In this document: piece by piece, positions 49,641-60,124 of the stretch
How the letters are laid out: each line of letters opens with the position of its first letter
How positions within the stretch are numbered: position 1 is the first letter of the stretch
Source: Rhizobiaceae bacterium
GTDB taxonomy: Bacteria; Pseudomonadota; Alphaproteobacteria; Rhizobiales; Rhizobiaceae
Assembly: GCA_025698895.1 (NCBI GenBank)
Contig: JAILWO010000002.1
Location: 1,364,001-1,428,000 of the forward strand
Length of the DNA: 64,000 nt
Reading direction: 5' to 3'
Made by a program: the position numbers and the translations under genes
Notes under the pieces: generated by a model
The model's input: only the letters and a program-made list of their open reading frames with translations
What the model was told of the DNA's origin: nothing
The model's database searches: none

Positions 49641-50696
49641 ATGCTCGACCGTTTGGCGCCCGAACAATATGACACTTTGCCGGACATCCCCGAGCCGGCT
49701 GAAAATCCCGATTTGGTCGGCCATGACGCGATCGCCGACGAGCTAGCCCACGACTATGCGGCGGGCAAGCTCCATCACGGCCTGCTGTTTGCCGGACCTC
49801 GCGGGATCGGCAAGGCGACGCTCGCATTCCGGCTGGCCAACCATCTCCTGGCCCATCCGCGCGCCGAGAACGCGCCGGCCAGGATGGAGCGGCCCGCATC
49901 CGAATCGTCGATATTCCGCATGGTAGCCAGCGGAGCGCATCCAGGCGTCCTGCACCTGACGCGTCCGTTCGACGACAAGCGCAAGGTCTTCCGGACCGGC
50001 ATCACGGTCGACGAGATCCGGCGCCTGTCGCGTTTCCTCTCCATGAGTTCGCATGACGGCGGCTGGCGCATCGTGATCGTGGACCCCGCCGACGACATGA
50101 ACCGTCAGGCGGCCAACGCCTTGCTCAAGAGCCTCGAGGAGCCGCCACGGCGAACGCTGTTTGTCCTGGTCTCCCATCAACCGGGTCGCCTCCTGCCGAC
50201 GATCAGGTCGCGCTGCAGGATCGTACGTTTTCATCCGTTGAGCGGCGAGGAGTTGCGAAATGTGCTGTCACTCGCCGGCAACGGCCTGGAGGCGGATGGC
50301 CACCATGTCGTCGAGAGGGCAGGGGGCAGCGCGCGCGAGGCACTGCTTCTGACCATGTATGGCGGTCTGGATATCCTCCAGGCGATCGAAGAGATCATGT
50401 CGGCGAAGCGTTTCGACGCGGGCAAGGCCTACCGCCTCGCCGAAGCGGTGACCGGACGCGACAAGGCGGTGCAGTTCTCGATCTTCAACGACCAGGTCCT
50501 GTCCATCCTGTCCGGAGCGGCGCGAACCGCGAGCCGCCAGGGCGCTCCCGTGCTTGCGGCGGAACTGGCGCGGCACTGGTCGGAAGCGCTGGAGAAGATG
50601 AGGATCGCCGACGGCTACAATCTCGACGGCAAGGAGCATGTCGTCGGTCTGGTCCACGACGCCTATCTGGCTTTGCAAGGGACGGCACGTCGGTAG
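49641..50696 (+). CDS. holB: DNA polymerase III subunit delta'
   Basis: This 351-residue clamp-loader subunit has a P-loop-like GPRGIGKATLAFRLA, DPADDMNRQAANALLKSLEEPP and SHQPGRLLPTIRSRCRI, which is the sensor-1/SRC motif. The adjacent tmk-holB order is common in alphaproteobacteria. It should act with the delta and gamma/tau subunits at the replication fork. Confidence 0.93.
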   Translation: MLDRLAPEQYDTLPDIPEPAENPDLVGHDAIADELAHDYAAGKLHHGLLFAGPRGIGKATLAFRLANHLLAHPRAENAPARMERPASESSIFRMVASGAHPGVLHLTRPFDDKRKVFRTGITVDEIRRLSRFLSMSSHDGGWRIVIVDPADDMNRQAANALLKSLEEPPRRTLFVLVSHQPGRLLPTIRSRCRIVRFHPLSGEELRNVLSLAGNGLEADGHHVVERAGGSAREALLLTMYGGLDILQAIEEIMSAKRFDAGKAYRLAEAVTGRDKAVQFSIFNDQVLSILSGAARTASRQGAPVLAAELARHWSEALEKMRIADGYNLDGKEHVVGLVHDAYLALQGTARR

Positions 50697-50895
50697 AGGC
50701 TCAACACGCTTGGCATGCGCGGACGAACCATGTATCTGGGCGGTCGCAACCGCATCGCGAACACAGACTGCCGCCCCATGATCGATTGCCAGAGCGCCTA
50801 TTTGCGAATGTGACGGCCAGCAGCGGATCGGCCCGACCCGCTCCGGGCCATTGCGACCGACATCTCACAGGCGTTCTCAACAGGCGGCAACCGTC

Positions 50896-52443
50896 ATGAC
50901 TTCCGACAAGTTCTACATCACCACGCCAATCTTCTACCCGAACGGCAAGCCGCACATAGGTCACGCCTACACGGTGATCGCGTCCGACGCTCTTGCCCGT
51001 TTTCAGCGCCTCGACGGCCGGGACGTTTTCTTTCTCTCGGGCACCGACGAGCATGGCCTGAAGATGCAGCAGACCGCCCAGAAGGAGGGGATTTCGCCGC
51101 GCGAACTCGCCGACCGCAACTCGGCGATCTTCCGGACCATGGTGGAAGCGGTTGGCGGCTCCAACGACCGCTTCATCCGAACCACCGAGCCGGACCATCA
51201 TGCCGCGAGCCAGGAGATCTGGCGGCGCATGGCCGGAAATGGCGACATCTATCTCGACCGCTATACCGGCTGGTATTCGGTCCGCCAGGAAGCCTATTTC
51301 GATGAGAGCGAGACCGTTGTCGGCGAGGACGGCGTGCGCCGCGAGCCGCTTGGCTCGCCTGTCGAGTGGAATGAGGAGGAGACCTATTTCTTCCGGCTTT
51401 CCGCCTATCAGGAGCGCCTGCTCGCCCATTACGAGGCAAATCCCGATTTCATCGGCCCGGCCGAGCGGCGCAACGAGGTCATCAGCTTCGTCCGCTCGGG
51501 TCTAAAGGACCTGTCGATCTCGCGCTCGACGTTCGACTGGGGCGTCCCAGTACCCGGCGACGAAAAGCACGTCATGTATGTCTGGGTGGACGCGCTGACC
51601 AACTATCTTACCGGCGCCGGCTATCCCGATGCCGATGCGGATGGGTGGAAATACTGGCCGGCCGATCTGCATGTGATCGGCAAGGACATCGTCCGTTTCC
51701 ACTGCGTCTACTGGCCGGCTTTCCTGATGTCGGCCGGCATCGACCTGCCGCGCCGCATCTATGCGCACGGCTTTCTTTTCAACAAGGGCGAGAAGATGTC
51801 GAAATCGGTCGGCAACGTCGTCGACCCCTTCGCGCTCGTCGAGCATTACGGGCTCGACCAGGTGCGCTATTTCCTGCTGCGCGAGGTGCCTTTCGGCCAG
51901 GACGGCAGCTACAGCCACGAGGCGATCGTCAATCGCACCAATGCCGATCTCGCCAACGACCTCGGGAACCTGGCGCAGCGCTCGCTTTCCATGATCGCCA
52001 AGAACTGCGACGGCGTGGTGCCGGCCAACGACCGGACGGAGGATGTCGACCGCGCCGTCCTTGCACAGGCACGGGACGCGCTCGACACGGCCCGACGAGC
52101 GATGGGCGAGCAGGCGATCCATCAGGCCCTGGCCGCGATCTTCAATGTCGTGGCCGAAGCGAACCGCTATTTCGCGGCGCAGGAGCCGTGGGCGCTGAAG
52201 AAGAGCGATCCCGCCCGCATGGCGGCCGTGCTGTGGACCACGGCTGAAACGGTGCGGAGGCTTGCAATCCTGTGCCAGCCCTTCATGCCCGGTTCCGCGT
52301 CGAAGCTGCTCGACCTTCTCGCGGTCGACGAAGGCGCGCGCGGCTTTGCCCATCTCGGCGACGAGCATGCGCTGGTCCCCGGCACGCCGTTGCCGGCGCC
52401 AACAGGCGTGTTTCCCCGCTATGTCGAGAAAGCGTTGGCATGA
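50896..52443 (+). CDS. metG: Methionyl-tRNA synthetase
   Basis: This 515-residue enzyme charges tRNA-Met. The class I motifs are HIGH at residues 20-23 and KMSKS near 300 ([11 protein letters not shown]). [11 protein letters not shown] and [19 protein letters not shown] are typical of MetRS. It lacks the C-terminal dimerisation domain, as is usual for alphaproteobacteria. The stop overlaps the tatD start. Confidence 0.95.
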   Translation: MTSDKFYITTPIFYPNGKPHIGHAYTVIASDALARFQRLDGRDVFFLSGTDEHGLKMQQTAQKEGISPRELADRNSAIFRTMVEAVGGSNDRFIRTTEPDHHAASQEIWRRMAGNGDIYLDRYTGWYSVRQEAYFDESETVVGEDGVRREPLGSPVEWNEEETYFFRLSAYQERLLAHYEANPDFIGPAERRNEVISFVRSGLKDLSISRSTFDWGVPVPGDEKHVMYVWVDALTNYLTGAGYPDADADGWKYWPADLHVIGKDIVRFHCVYWPAFLMSAGIDLPRRIYAHGFLFNKGEKMSKSVGNVVDPFALVEHYGLDQVRYFLLREVPFGQDGSYSHEAIVNRTNADLANDLGNLAQRSLSMIAKNCDGVVPANDRTEDVDRAVLAQARDALDTARRAMGEQAIHQALAAIFNVVAEANRYFAAQEPWALKKSDPARMAAVLWTTAETVRRLAILCQPFMPGSASKLLDLLAVDEGARGFAHLGDEHALVPGTPLPAPTGVFPRYVEKALA

Positions 52444-53255
52444 CGTCGCGGACGCCCATGCTGGTCGACAGTCACTGCCATCTCGATTTCCCCGATTTCG
52501 AGGCCGAGCGCGACGCGATCGTCGCCAGGGCGGTGGAGGCCGGGGTCGGCCACATGGTGACGATCTCGACGCGGGTCCGTCAGTTCGAGCGCGTCAGGGC
52601 CATCGCGGAGACATATGACAATGTCTTCTGCTCGGTCGGGACGCATCCTCACAACGCCGGCGAGGAAACTGACGTCACCGCGGACGAGCTTGCCGGTCTC
52701 GCCGATCATCCCAAAGTCGTGGCGATCGGCGAGGCGGGGCTCGATTACTTCTACGACAAATCACCCCGCGAGGCGCAGGCGCGAGGCTTTCGCGTCCACA
52801 TCGAAGCGGCCCGGCGAACGGGGTTGCCGCTGGTCATCCACGCCCGCGACGCAGATGACGATATCGCCGGCATCCTGGAGGACGAGACAGGGAAGGGGGC
52901 TTTCCCCTTCGTCCTGCATTGCTTTTCCTCCGGTCGCCGCCTGGCGGAGACAGGCATCGCTCTTGGCGGCCATATCTCCTTCTCGGGCATCCTGACATTC
53001 AGAAACTCGGAAGAGATTCGCGCGATTGCCCGCGACATGCCGTCCGACCGGATCCTCGTCGAAACCGACGCGCCGTTTCTCGCGCCACCGCCGCATCGCG
53101 GCAAGCGCAACGAACCGGCCTTCGTCGTCAACACGGCCCGCGTGCTGGCCGAAACACGCGGCGTGAGTGAAGCGGAGATCGCCGCCGTCACGACCGACAA
53201 CTTTTTCCGGTTGTTTTCGAAGGCGCGCCCCGTCCGCGTCGCCATGCAGGCATGA
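52440..53255 (+). CDS. tatD: TatD family metal-dependent DNase
   Basis: This 271-residue TIM-barrel hydrolase has DSHCHLDF with two His ligands, the Glu in [23 protein letters not shown] and ETDAPFLAP with a metal Asp. TatD proteins are 3'-5' exonucleases or D-aminoacyl-tRNA deacylases in DNA or quality-control pathways. The ATG is coupled to metG and the end to the next gene (ATGA). Confidence 0.93.
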   Translation: MTSRTPMLVDSHCHLDFPDFEAERDAIVARAVEAGVGHMVTISTRVRQFERVRAIAETYDNVFCSVGTHPHNAGEETDVTADELAGLADHPKVVAIGEAGLDYFYDKSPREAQARGFRVHIEAARRTGLPLVIHARDADDDIAGILEDETGKGAFPFVLHCFSSGRRLAETGIALGGHISFSGILTFRNSEEIRAIARDMPSDRILVETDAPFLAPPPHRGKRNEPAFVVNTARVLAETRGVSEAEIAAVTTDNFFRLFSKARPVRVAMQA

Positions 53256-54070
53256 CGGACACGCTTCGGCTGACGATACTGGGCTGCGGCTCGTCGCCGG
53301 GCACGCCTCGCGTCACGGGAGACTGGGGCGCCTGCGACCCAACCAATCCGAAGAATCGCAGGCGCCGGGCTTCGGCCCTGGTCGAGCGCATAACGCCCCA
53401 GGGCCTGCGCACCACCGTGGTGATCGACACCGGCCCGGATTTCCGCGAACAGATGATCGACGCGCAGGTGACGCGGCTCGACGCGGCCGTCTACACCCAT
53501 GCCCATGCGGATCATATTCACGGGATCGACGACCTGCGCGGTTTCGTCCTCCAGCAGCGCAAGCTCATGGATATCTGGGCCGACCAGCCAACGCTCGACC
53601 GGCTCTACGAAGGGTTCAACTACTGCTTCCTGACCCCGCCGGGCAGCGAGTATCCGCCGATTCTCAAGGCGCGCCTCATCGACCACGCAACATCCTTCAC
53701 GGTGGAAGGAGAGGGGGGTCCCCTCGCCTTCGAGCCACTGCCCCAGCAGCATGGCCGCATCGTCTCGCTCGGTTTTCGGATCGGCAGCATCGGCTATTGC
53801 GCCGATGTGAGCGATTTTCCCGACACGACGGCAAGCCGGCTGAAGAACCTCGACCTCCTGGTCATCGACGCGCTTCAGCATCGGCCGCATCCAAGCCACT
53901 TCTCGCTCGCCGAGACGCTCGCCTGGATCGAACGCCTCCAGCCGCGCAATGCGGTCCTGACCCACATGCACATACCGCTCGACTACGACCTCACGAACCG
54001 CGAAACGCCGGACCACGTGATGCCGGGCCATGACGGGCTCGTGCTCGAGTTTCCCTATGCGGATGACTGA
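53252..54070 (+). CDS. MBL-fold metallohydrolase, PhnP-like
   Basis: This 272-residue protein has the metallo-beta-lactamase motif THAHADHIHGID and metal ligands in PQQHG, CADVSDFP and LTHMHIPLDYD. The pattern is that of PhnP-type phosphodiesterases. No carbon-phosphorus lyase genes are nearby, so the substrate is open. It is coupled to tatD. Confidence 0.88.
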   Translation: MTDTLRLTILGCGSSPGTPRVTGDWGACDPTNPKNRRRRASALVERITPQGLRTTVVIDTGPDFREQMIDAQVTRLDAAVYTHAHADHIHGIDDLRGFVLQQRKLMDIWADQPTLDRLYEGFNYCFLTPPGSEYPPILKARLIDHATSFTVEGEGGPLAFEPLPQQHGRIVSLGFRIGSIGYCADVSDFPDTTASRLKNLDLLVIDALQHRPHPSHFSLAETLAWIERLQPRNAVLTHMHIPLDYDLTNRETPDHVMPGHDGLVLEFPYADD

Positions 54071-54090
54071 CTCAAGGGGATGAATCGCAC

Positions 54091-54561
54091 ATGGCGGGAA
54101 GCGTTGACCGGGTGACCGAAGCCGCCGCGAAGGCGGGCCTGACAATCGCAATCAGGCGTATGGACGGGTCGACACGCACGGCCAAAGAAGCAGCCGCCCA
54201 ATGTGGCTGCGATGTCGCTCAGATCGTGAAATCGCTCGTATTTTCCGGTACTTCAACCGGCAAGCTCTACTTGTTTCTTGTGTCAGGCCGGAACCAGATC
54301 GATCTTTCCAAGGCGGCCGCACAAGCCGGCGAATCGCTGGAGCGCGCTGATCCGCGCACCATCCGCGACCGCACCGGCTTTGCGATCGGCGGTGTCGCGC
54401 CGATCGGCCACAAGGAACCGGTCGCCGCATTCGCCGATGAGGCGCTTCTGGAGTTCGACAGCGTATGGGCGGCGGCCGGAGCACCGGATGCGGTGTTCGA
54501 AGCCGCGCCGGATTCGCTCGTCAAGGCGGCGGGCGCCGTGGTGATGGACCTCAAGGCGTGA
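54091..54561 (+). CDS. YbaK/EbsC-family aminoacyl-tRNA deacylase
   Basis: This 156-residue protein has the YbaK fold with CDVAQIVKSLVFSG, containing the conserved Lys, and FAIGGVAPIGH. It should hydrolyse mischarged tRNA, such as Cys- or Ala-tRNA-Pro. It is 20 bases downstream of the MBL gene in the same transcript. Confidence 0.88.
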   Translation: MAGSVDRVTEAAAKAGLTIAIRRMDGSTRTAKEAAAQCGCDVAQIVKSLVFSGTSTGKLYLFLVSGRNQIDLSKAAAQAGESLERADPRTIRDRTGFAIGGVAPIGHKEPVAAFADEALLEFDSVWAAAGAPDAVFEAAPDSLVKAAGAVVMDLKA

Positions 54562-54881
54562 GGCTCGCCACAGCAGCAGCAGCGCCGACGATCCACCGGT
54601 CGCTGAGCCCGCTGGCGCGAATCCCAGCAAACTCACGGGCCTGGGGGGCCATGCGTTCCGGGTCCATAAGTTCCATAATCCATCTTATGCGATTTTTGGA
54701 TGGCGCTTTCTTGACGCCGCGCCAACCGCTTCATCGGCTGCGTACCCTGCCCGCATGTGTGCAGTCCGCAGGGCTGGTGCGGGATAGCGTTCGACCGTCC
54801 ATTGAGGGGTGGACAGCCGGCGGCTCTGTCGATATAGACGCGCCATTCTCGCGGTCGGCCTGAGGCTGACAGCGCGACCTC
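54562..54881. other. Intergenic stretch without a supported gene
   Basis: The 320 bases between the YbaK gene and tRNA-Lys hold no frame with a ribosome site or domain. An AT-rich part around 54660-54705 may carry the promoter of the tRNA. Confidence 0.5.
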
Positions 54882-54957
<76 letters not shown>

Positions 54958-54963
54958 ATCTCC

Positions 54964-55875
54964 TCATAGCATCAGCCGTCCGCTTGCGATTCTGATCGCG
55001 TGCCCGCCGATGCGCGCACCGGTGATCACGCCGCCTTCTACCGCCAGTTCGAGCCTCAGGCGGGACGGACGGCCCATTTCCAGCCCCTGCTCGATCCAAA
55101 TCCGGTGGTCGCCGTCGAGCGGCTCGTCGAAACCCATGATGACGGACCCGAACGCGGCCGCGGCCGATCCCGTGGCCGGATCTTCGTAGGAAGGCTCGCC
55201 GACCACGAACATGCGCGCATGCCAGTCCATGTCGTGACCGACCGTTTCACGGCAATAGACATAGGCACATGCGATCTTTCCATCGATCGATGGCGCGATG
55301 GCGCTCCAGAGCCCACCGTCGACACGTACCTTGGCCGCGGCCTCGAGGCCGGCCACCGGAACGGCGACATAAGGGACGCCGGCCGAGTTGAGGCTGGGCT
55401 CATGGTTCTCGAAACCGATTTCATGCGGGTTCAGGCCAAGTGCGGCGGCGATCTGCTCGCGTCCGACATCGAACGGCAGGCGCGCGGGCAGGGCTGGAAG
55501 GTCGAATTCCGCGAATGCCGGCCCCTCGCCTCCCGTGACCACGCAGCGGAAAAGGCCGAGATTTTCCTCGATCGTCACGATCGACGGCCCCTGCCCTCCA
55601 TTTGTGGACCCAGCGGCCAGCGCGACCGCCGTTCCCACCGTGGGGTGGCCGGCAAACGGCATTTCGTAGGCCGGGGTGAAGATGCGGATGCGCGCCGTGT
55701 GAGCCGGATTGTCAGGCTTCAGCACGAACACCGTCTCGGACAGGTTGAACTCCCGGGCAATCGCCTGCATTGCCGAATCGTCGAGCCCATCGGCCTCCAT
55801 CATGATGGCGAGCGGATTGCCCGCAAGCGGCGTGTCCGTGAAAACATCGAGCAACAGATAATCGTGTTCCGCCAT
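54964..55875 (-). CDS. PhzF family isomerase/epimerase
   Basis: This 303-residue enzyme has the duplicated diaminopimelate-epimerase-like fold. Glu47 in NLSETVF is the catalytic residue of the PhzF family, followed by MPFAGHPTVGTA and the second-half mark DPATGSAAAAFG. The substrate in non-phenazine producers is unknown. It converges on tRNA-Lys with only six bases between. Confidence 0.92.
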   Translation of the reverse strand: MAEHDYLLLDVFTDTPLAGNPLAIMMEADGLDDSAMQAIAREFNLSETVFVLKPDNPAHTARIRIFTPAYEMPFAGHPTVGTAVALAAGSTNGGQGPSIVTIEENLGLFRCVVTGGEGPAFAEFDLPALPARLPFDVGREQIAAALGLNPHEIGFENHEPSLNSAGVPYVAVPVAGLEAAAKVRVDGGLWSAIAPSIDGKIACAYVYCRETVGHDMDWHARMFVVGEPSYEDPATGSAAAAFGSVIMGFDEPLDGDHRIWIEQGLEMGRPSRLRLELAVEGGVITGARIGGHAIRIASGRLML

Positions 55876-56005
55876 TGCAGTTGAGCTTCCGGAAAACCTG
55901 CTTCAAGCCAAGATGGCCTAAATTTAACTTGCCACCCGCACGCCGAAGACCGATTTGATGTTGCGAAGGGTCGCCGCGCCGTTGGCGCGCATGAAGGTGT
56001 CCGCA

Positions 56006-57316
56006 ATGGACCAGATCGTCAACCGGCCGCAAGCGGAAGCGCCTTCCGGTATCGAAGCGGCCCTTGGCCTCGACAGAAACGGCAAGAAGAAGCGCCGCAG
56101 ACGGTCGCTGTGGATCGCGGTCGCGGTTGTCGCCGCGGGGGCGGCTCTTGTCTATTGGCGATTCTCGACCGCCGGCGCCCCAGTCCCCGTCTCCTATCAG
56201 ACGGTTGCGGCCGAACGCGGCAACCTGACGGTGGAAGTCGCCGCGACCGGCACGCTGCAGCCGGTCACGCAGGTTGATGTCTCGAGCGAACTGTCGGGCA
56301 TCATTCGCACCGTCGAGGTGCGCGAGAACGAACGGGTCGCCACCGGCCAGGTTCTGGCCGAGCTCGACACCACGCGCCTGACGGCGCAGGTCGAACGTGC
56401 CCAGGCCTCGGTCCAGGCGGCCGAAGCACAGGTGGCCGATGCCCGCACGACGCTCAACGAGACCGAACGAACACTGGAACGGTCGCAGAGCCTGTCGGAG
56501 CGCGGCATGCTCGCGCAGCAGGCCCTGGAGACGGCGACTGCCGCGCGCGACCGCGCCCGCAGCGCGTTGCTCACCGCCCAGGCCAATCTCGCGGTTTCAA
56601 GGGCGGACCTGAAGCTGCAGGAGGCCGACCTTGCCAAGAGCACGATCTATGCGCCGATCGACGGCATTGTGCTCACCCGCGATGTCGATCCGGGCCAGAC
56701 GGTCGCGGCTTCCATGTCGGCGCCGATCCTTTTCGTCATCGCCGAGAATCTGGAGCGCATGCAGCTCGATGCGGCCGTCGACGAGGCCGATATCGGCACG
56801 GTCGAAATCGGACAGAACGCCAGCTTCACCGTCGATGCCTTTCCCGGCCGCGACTTCGACGCCTCGATCCAGGACATCGCCTACGCGGCCGTCACGACGG
56901 AAGGCGTCGTCACCTACAAGGCGACACTGACCGTGGACAATGCCGACCTGTCGCTGCGGCCGGGCATGACGGCGTCCGTGGCGATCGTCACGCGCGAGGC
57001 CAACGACGCCATTACCATCCCCTCGGCCGCGTTCCGCTACAGCCCTCCCCCGCCGGAGACGAGGTCGGAGGGTGGATGGAGCCTGGAGCGCCTGTTCAGC
57101 CCGCGCATGCGCGGCGGCGGCTGGCGGCGCACCGGCCAGGCGCAGCGGCCCGCACGTGACGGAACCCGGACGATATACGTTCTTGAGAACGGGGTTCCCG
57201 TTGCCCGTCAGGTCATGCCTGGCGCCAGCGACGGTGACCGCACCGAAATCCTGTCCGGGCTCGAGGAAGGCGCGACCGTGATCATCGGCCAGCGCGAGGG
57301 CGGCGGGCGCTCATGA
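56006..57316 (+). CDS. Efflux periplasmic adaptor subunit, MacA-like
   Basis: This 436-residue membrane-fusion protein has a cytoplasmic basic tail, one transmembrane helix (WIAVAVVAAGAALVYW), a lipoyl-type domain (GNLTVEVAATGTLQPVTQVDVSSELSG), a long helical hairpin (residues about 140-210) and beta-barrel domains. The ATG at 56006 is chosen over upstream ATGs because of AAGGTG at good spacing. It should couple the MacB-like pump to an outer-membrane channel. It overlaps the ATPase gene by four bases. Confidence 0.9.
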   Translation: MDQIVNRPQAEAPSGIEAALGLDRNGKKKRRRRSLWIAVAVVAAGAALVYWRFSTAGAPVPVSYQTVAAERGNLTVEVAATGTLQPVTQVDVSSELSGIIRTVEVRENERVATGQVLAELDTTRLTAQVERAQASVQAAEAQVADARTTLNETERTLERSQSLSERGMLAQQALETATAARDRARSALLTAQANLAVSRADLKLQEADLAKSTIYAPIDGIVLTRDVDPGQTVAASMSAPILFVIAENLERMQLDAAVDEADIGTVEIGQNASFTVDAFPGRDFDASIQDIAYAAVTTEGVVTYKATLTVDNADLSLRPGMTASVAIVTREANDAITIPSAAFRYSPPPPETRSEGGWSLERLFSPRMRGGGWRRTGQAQRPARDGTRTIYVLENGVPVARQVMPGASDGDRTEILSGLEEGATVIIGQREGGGRS

Positions 57317-58023
57317 ATGGCTCCTCGAACACCCTTCTCGCCTTCGAGAAGGTCTGGAAGACCTATGGCGAGGGCGAGGCCCGCGTGGACGCGCTTGCCG
57401 GTGTCGACATGGATATCACGACCGGCGAATTCGTGGCCATCATGGGCCCGTCCGGTTCGGGAAAGTCGACCGCCATGAATATCATCGGCTGTCTCGACAC
57501 GCCCAGCGCCGGTCACCACCGTTTCATGGGCGTGGACGCGGGCAATCTCGACCGAGGCCGCCGCGCCGTCTTGCGCAACCTCTATATCGGCTTCGTCTTC
57601 CAGGGCTACAATCTGCTGGCGCGCACCACCGCTGTCGAAAACGTCGAACTGCCACTGATCTATCGCGGCGTGAGCGGCCGGGAGCGTCGCGCCAGGGCCT
57701 TGGACGCCTTGGCCAAGGTCGGGCTCGCCGGTCGCGAGCATCACACCCCGGCCGAGCTTTCCGGAGGCCAGCAGCAGCGCGTAGCGATCGCGCGCGCCAT
57801 CGTCGCCGACCCTGCCCTGCTTGTCGCCGACGAACCGACCGGCAACCTGGATACGGCCCGCGGCCATGAAATCATGGAGCTTTTGACGACGCTCAACCGC
57901 GATCGCGGCCTCACGATCGTGATGGTCACCCACGAGGCGGACATTGCCGGCTATGCTGATCGCACCGTCAGCTTCCTCGACGGCCAGATCACCTCGGATG
58001 ATCTCGCCCTGGAGCCCGCCTGA
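57313..58023 (+). CDS. ABC transporter ATPase, MacB/LolD-type
   Basis: This 236-residue ATPase has Walker A GPSGSGKST, the family-specific IGFVFQGYNLLARTTAVENVELPL, signature LSGGQQQRVAIARA, and Walker B LLVADEPTGNLD. It should power the following permease. The split ATPase and permease arrangement is common in alphaproteobacteria, unlike the fused MacB of enterics. Starts and stops overlap on both sides. Confidence 0.94.
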   Translation: MNGSSNTLLAFEKVWKTYGEGEARVDALAGVDMDITTGEFVAIMGPSGSGKSTAMNIIGCLDTPSAGHHRFMGVDAGNLDRGRRAVLRNLYIGFVFQGYNLLARTTAVENVELPLIYRGVSGRERRARALDALAKVGLAGREHHTPAELSGGQQQRVAIARAIVADPALLVADEPTGNLDTARGHEIMELLTTLNRDRGLTIVMVTHEADIAGYADRTVSFLDGQITSDDLALEPA

Positions 58024-59231
58024 TGCTGTGGGAAACGATCAAGCTGGCGCTGCGTTCGGTCCGCCGCAACGCGCTGCGATCGTTTCTGACCCTGCTTGGC
58101 ATCGTCATCGGCGTTGCCGCCGTCATCGCCATGATAACCATCGGCCAGGGCACCACCGAAAAGGTGAAGTCGGATATTTCCAGCCTGGGCTCAAACCTGC
58201 TTGTCGTGCGCGCCGCGCGCGCTCACCGAGGCGGCGGCACCGGTTTCACGCCGCGTGCGCTGGAGGAGCGCGACGTGAATGCGCTTGCGCGCGGCATGAC
58301 GTCGGCGCGCGCCGTGGCCCCGGCCTCCTCGCGGCAGACCCGGGTGGTATACGCCGCGCGGAACGAAGTCGTCGAGGTGACCGGCACCACGCCCGACTAT
58401 CTCATCGCGCGCGACTGGGTGGTAGCCCAGGGCCGTGAATTCACGGATGCGGAAGTGCACTCCGGCGCCGGCGTCTGCCTGATCGGCGAGACCGTTAGGA
58501 ACGACCTGTTTGGCGCCGGGGATCCGCTCGACCTGCTGATCCGTATCAACCGCGCCACCTGCAGGGTCATAGGCGTGCTCGGCGCCAAGGGCACGTCCGG
58601 CTTTGGCCAGGACCAGGACAATGTGGTGATGCTGCCACTCACCACCTATCAGCGCCGCATCGCGGGCGACCGCGACATCGACACGATCTATGTCTCCGCG
58701 CGTGACGGCATCCCGACCAGCGAGGCCCAGACCGAGATCGAGACGATCATGCGCGAAACGCGCCGCATCGGCTTCGACGATGACGACAACTTCACAGTGC
58801 GTGACATGACGCAGATCGCCGACGCCATGGCTTCGACCACGGCGGTCATGACCGGCATGCTTGGCGCCGTTGCCGGCGTCAGCCTGCTCGTCGGCGGCAT
58901 CGGCATCATGAACATCATGCTCGTCTCTGTCACGGAACGAACCCGCGAGATCGGCATCAGGCTGGCCATCGGCGCGCATGAGAAGCACATTCTGGTGCAG
59001 TTTCTCGTGGAAGCGACGGTCCTGTCACTGCTGGGCGGAATACTGGGTGTCGTACTGGGCCTGGCCATCGCCGGTGCCGCGACGGCCACGCTCGCCATAC
59101 CCTTCGTGCCCAGCCTGCCAGTCATAGTCCTCGCCGTGGCGTTCTCGGCCATGATCGGCATGGTGTTCGGATTCTTCCCGGCATTGCGCGGCTCCAGGCT
59201 CGATCCGATCCAGGCGCTGCGTCACGAATAG
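58023..59231 (+). CDS. ABC transporter permease, MacB/FtsX-type
   Basis: This 402-residue protein has an N-terminal transmembrane helix (SFLTLLGIVIGVAAVIAMITIG), a large periplasmic MacB core and three C-terminal helices in the FtsX domain (LVGGIGIMNIMLVSVTERTREIGIRLAIGA). The pattern is that of MacB-type mechanotransmission pumps exporting antibiotics, toxins or lipids. Its stop overlaps the convergent NUDIX gene by ten bases. Confidence 0.92.
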   Translation: MLWETIKLALRSVRRNALRSFLTLLGIVIGVAAVIAMITIGQGTTEKVKSDISSLGSNLLVVRAARAHRGGGTGFTPRALEERDVNALARGMTSARAVAPASSRQTRVVYAARNEVVEVTGTTPDYLIARDWVVAQGREFTDAEVHSGAGVCLIGETVRNDLFGAGDPLDLLIRINRATCRVIGVLGAKGTSGFGQDQDNVVMLPLTTYQRRIAGDRDIDTIYVSARDGIPTSEAQTEIETIMRETRRIGFDDDDNFTVRDMTQIADAMASTTAVMTGMLGAVAGVSLLVGGIGIMNIMLVSVTERTREIGIRLAIGAHEKHILVQFLVEATVLSLLGGILGVVLGLAIAGAATATLAIPFVPSLPVIVLAVAFSAMIGMVFGFFPALRGSRLDPIQALRHE

Positions 59232-59965
59232 GTGCTGCGCGCCGTCCGGAAATGCCAGTCGATCAATGCCGGCATCTGCGGTGCCAGCCGGTCCGGCAGG
59301 TCGGCCGGATCGCGGATGACCACCGGCCCCGCGATCTCGCCCTCGGGATCACCCTTGTCGCTCACGAACCGCCGGATACGGTCCGCGATGGCATTGGCCG
59401 GTTCGTTCATGAACACCCGCCGGAATATGACAGTCCCCTGCGGCAGCGACAGCGCATGAAAGCACCTGTCCGTCGGAAGGCCGTCTAGATTCAGGCCGGT
59501 CTCTTCCCGGACCTCGCGCAGCATGTTGGCGCCGATGTCGACGCGGCCGCCGGCGAAGTCCGTCGGCTCGAACGACCCGGACGCGAAATAGGCCAGTCCG
59601 GCACTGACTGTGTGGCCCGACATGCGTATCGCGACCAGCGCCCCTTCGGACGACACCGGCATCGCATGCGCGTAGCAATGCTCCGCGCTCGAAACGGGAC
59701 GCAATCCGCGCCAGTAGAGGAACGCGGAATACCGCACGACATGGGCCGTGCCTTCCAGTCGTGAGCCGGTCAGCTTCAGCGATGCGAGAAGAGCCACTTC
59801 GCCATCGAACAGCGCCGGCCTGGCCCGCTTCTCCTCGAGCCAGTTCGCCTCGATTTCCTCCTGCCTGCCGGCGATGAACGGGTGGGGCGTCGCGGAGAGG
59901 CGGACGTCCACCTCGTCAACGCGGAAGACCTCGCCGCGGGGAATATCGAAATGCAGTGACGTCAC
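59222..59965 (-). CDS. NUDIX-like hydrolase with shortened box
   Basis: This 247-residue protein has GGRVDIGANMLREVREETGL near residue 140. REVREETGL is the core of a NUDIX box, but the spacer between the first Gly and the REV part is about four residues shorter than usual, with Asp where Glu is expected. FASGSFEPTDFAGG before it and the C-terminal part are compatible with NUDIX. Activity may be altered. The substrate is unknown. Confidence 0.65.
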   Translation of the reverse strand: MTSLHFDIPRGEVFRVDEVDVRLSATPHPFIAGRQEEIEANWLEEKRARPALFDGEVALLASLKLTGSRLEGTAHVVRYSAFLYWRGLRPVSSAEHCYAHAMPVSSEGALVAIRMSGHTVSAGLAYFASGSFEPTDFAGGRVDIGANMLREVREETGLNLDGLPTDRCFHALSLPQGTVIFRRVFMNEPANAIADRIRRFVSDKGDPEGEIAGPVVIRDPADLPDRLAPQMPALIDWHFRTARSTYS

Positions 59966-60124
59966 CCGGTTTCGATAGCGATTTGCACTTCAGGCCGCAA
60001 CAGGGCCGCGAATTGCGATCACCGGCCGCCGTTCATGCGCAGTTCAGCTTGGCACCTGCAATATTGACAGAGATGGTGCGGAAAGCCCCCTGCCCGCGCC
60101 TCGGACCGACAATGGAGGCAGCCG

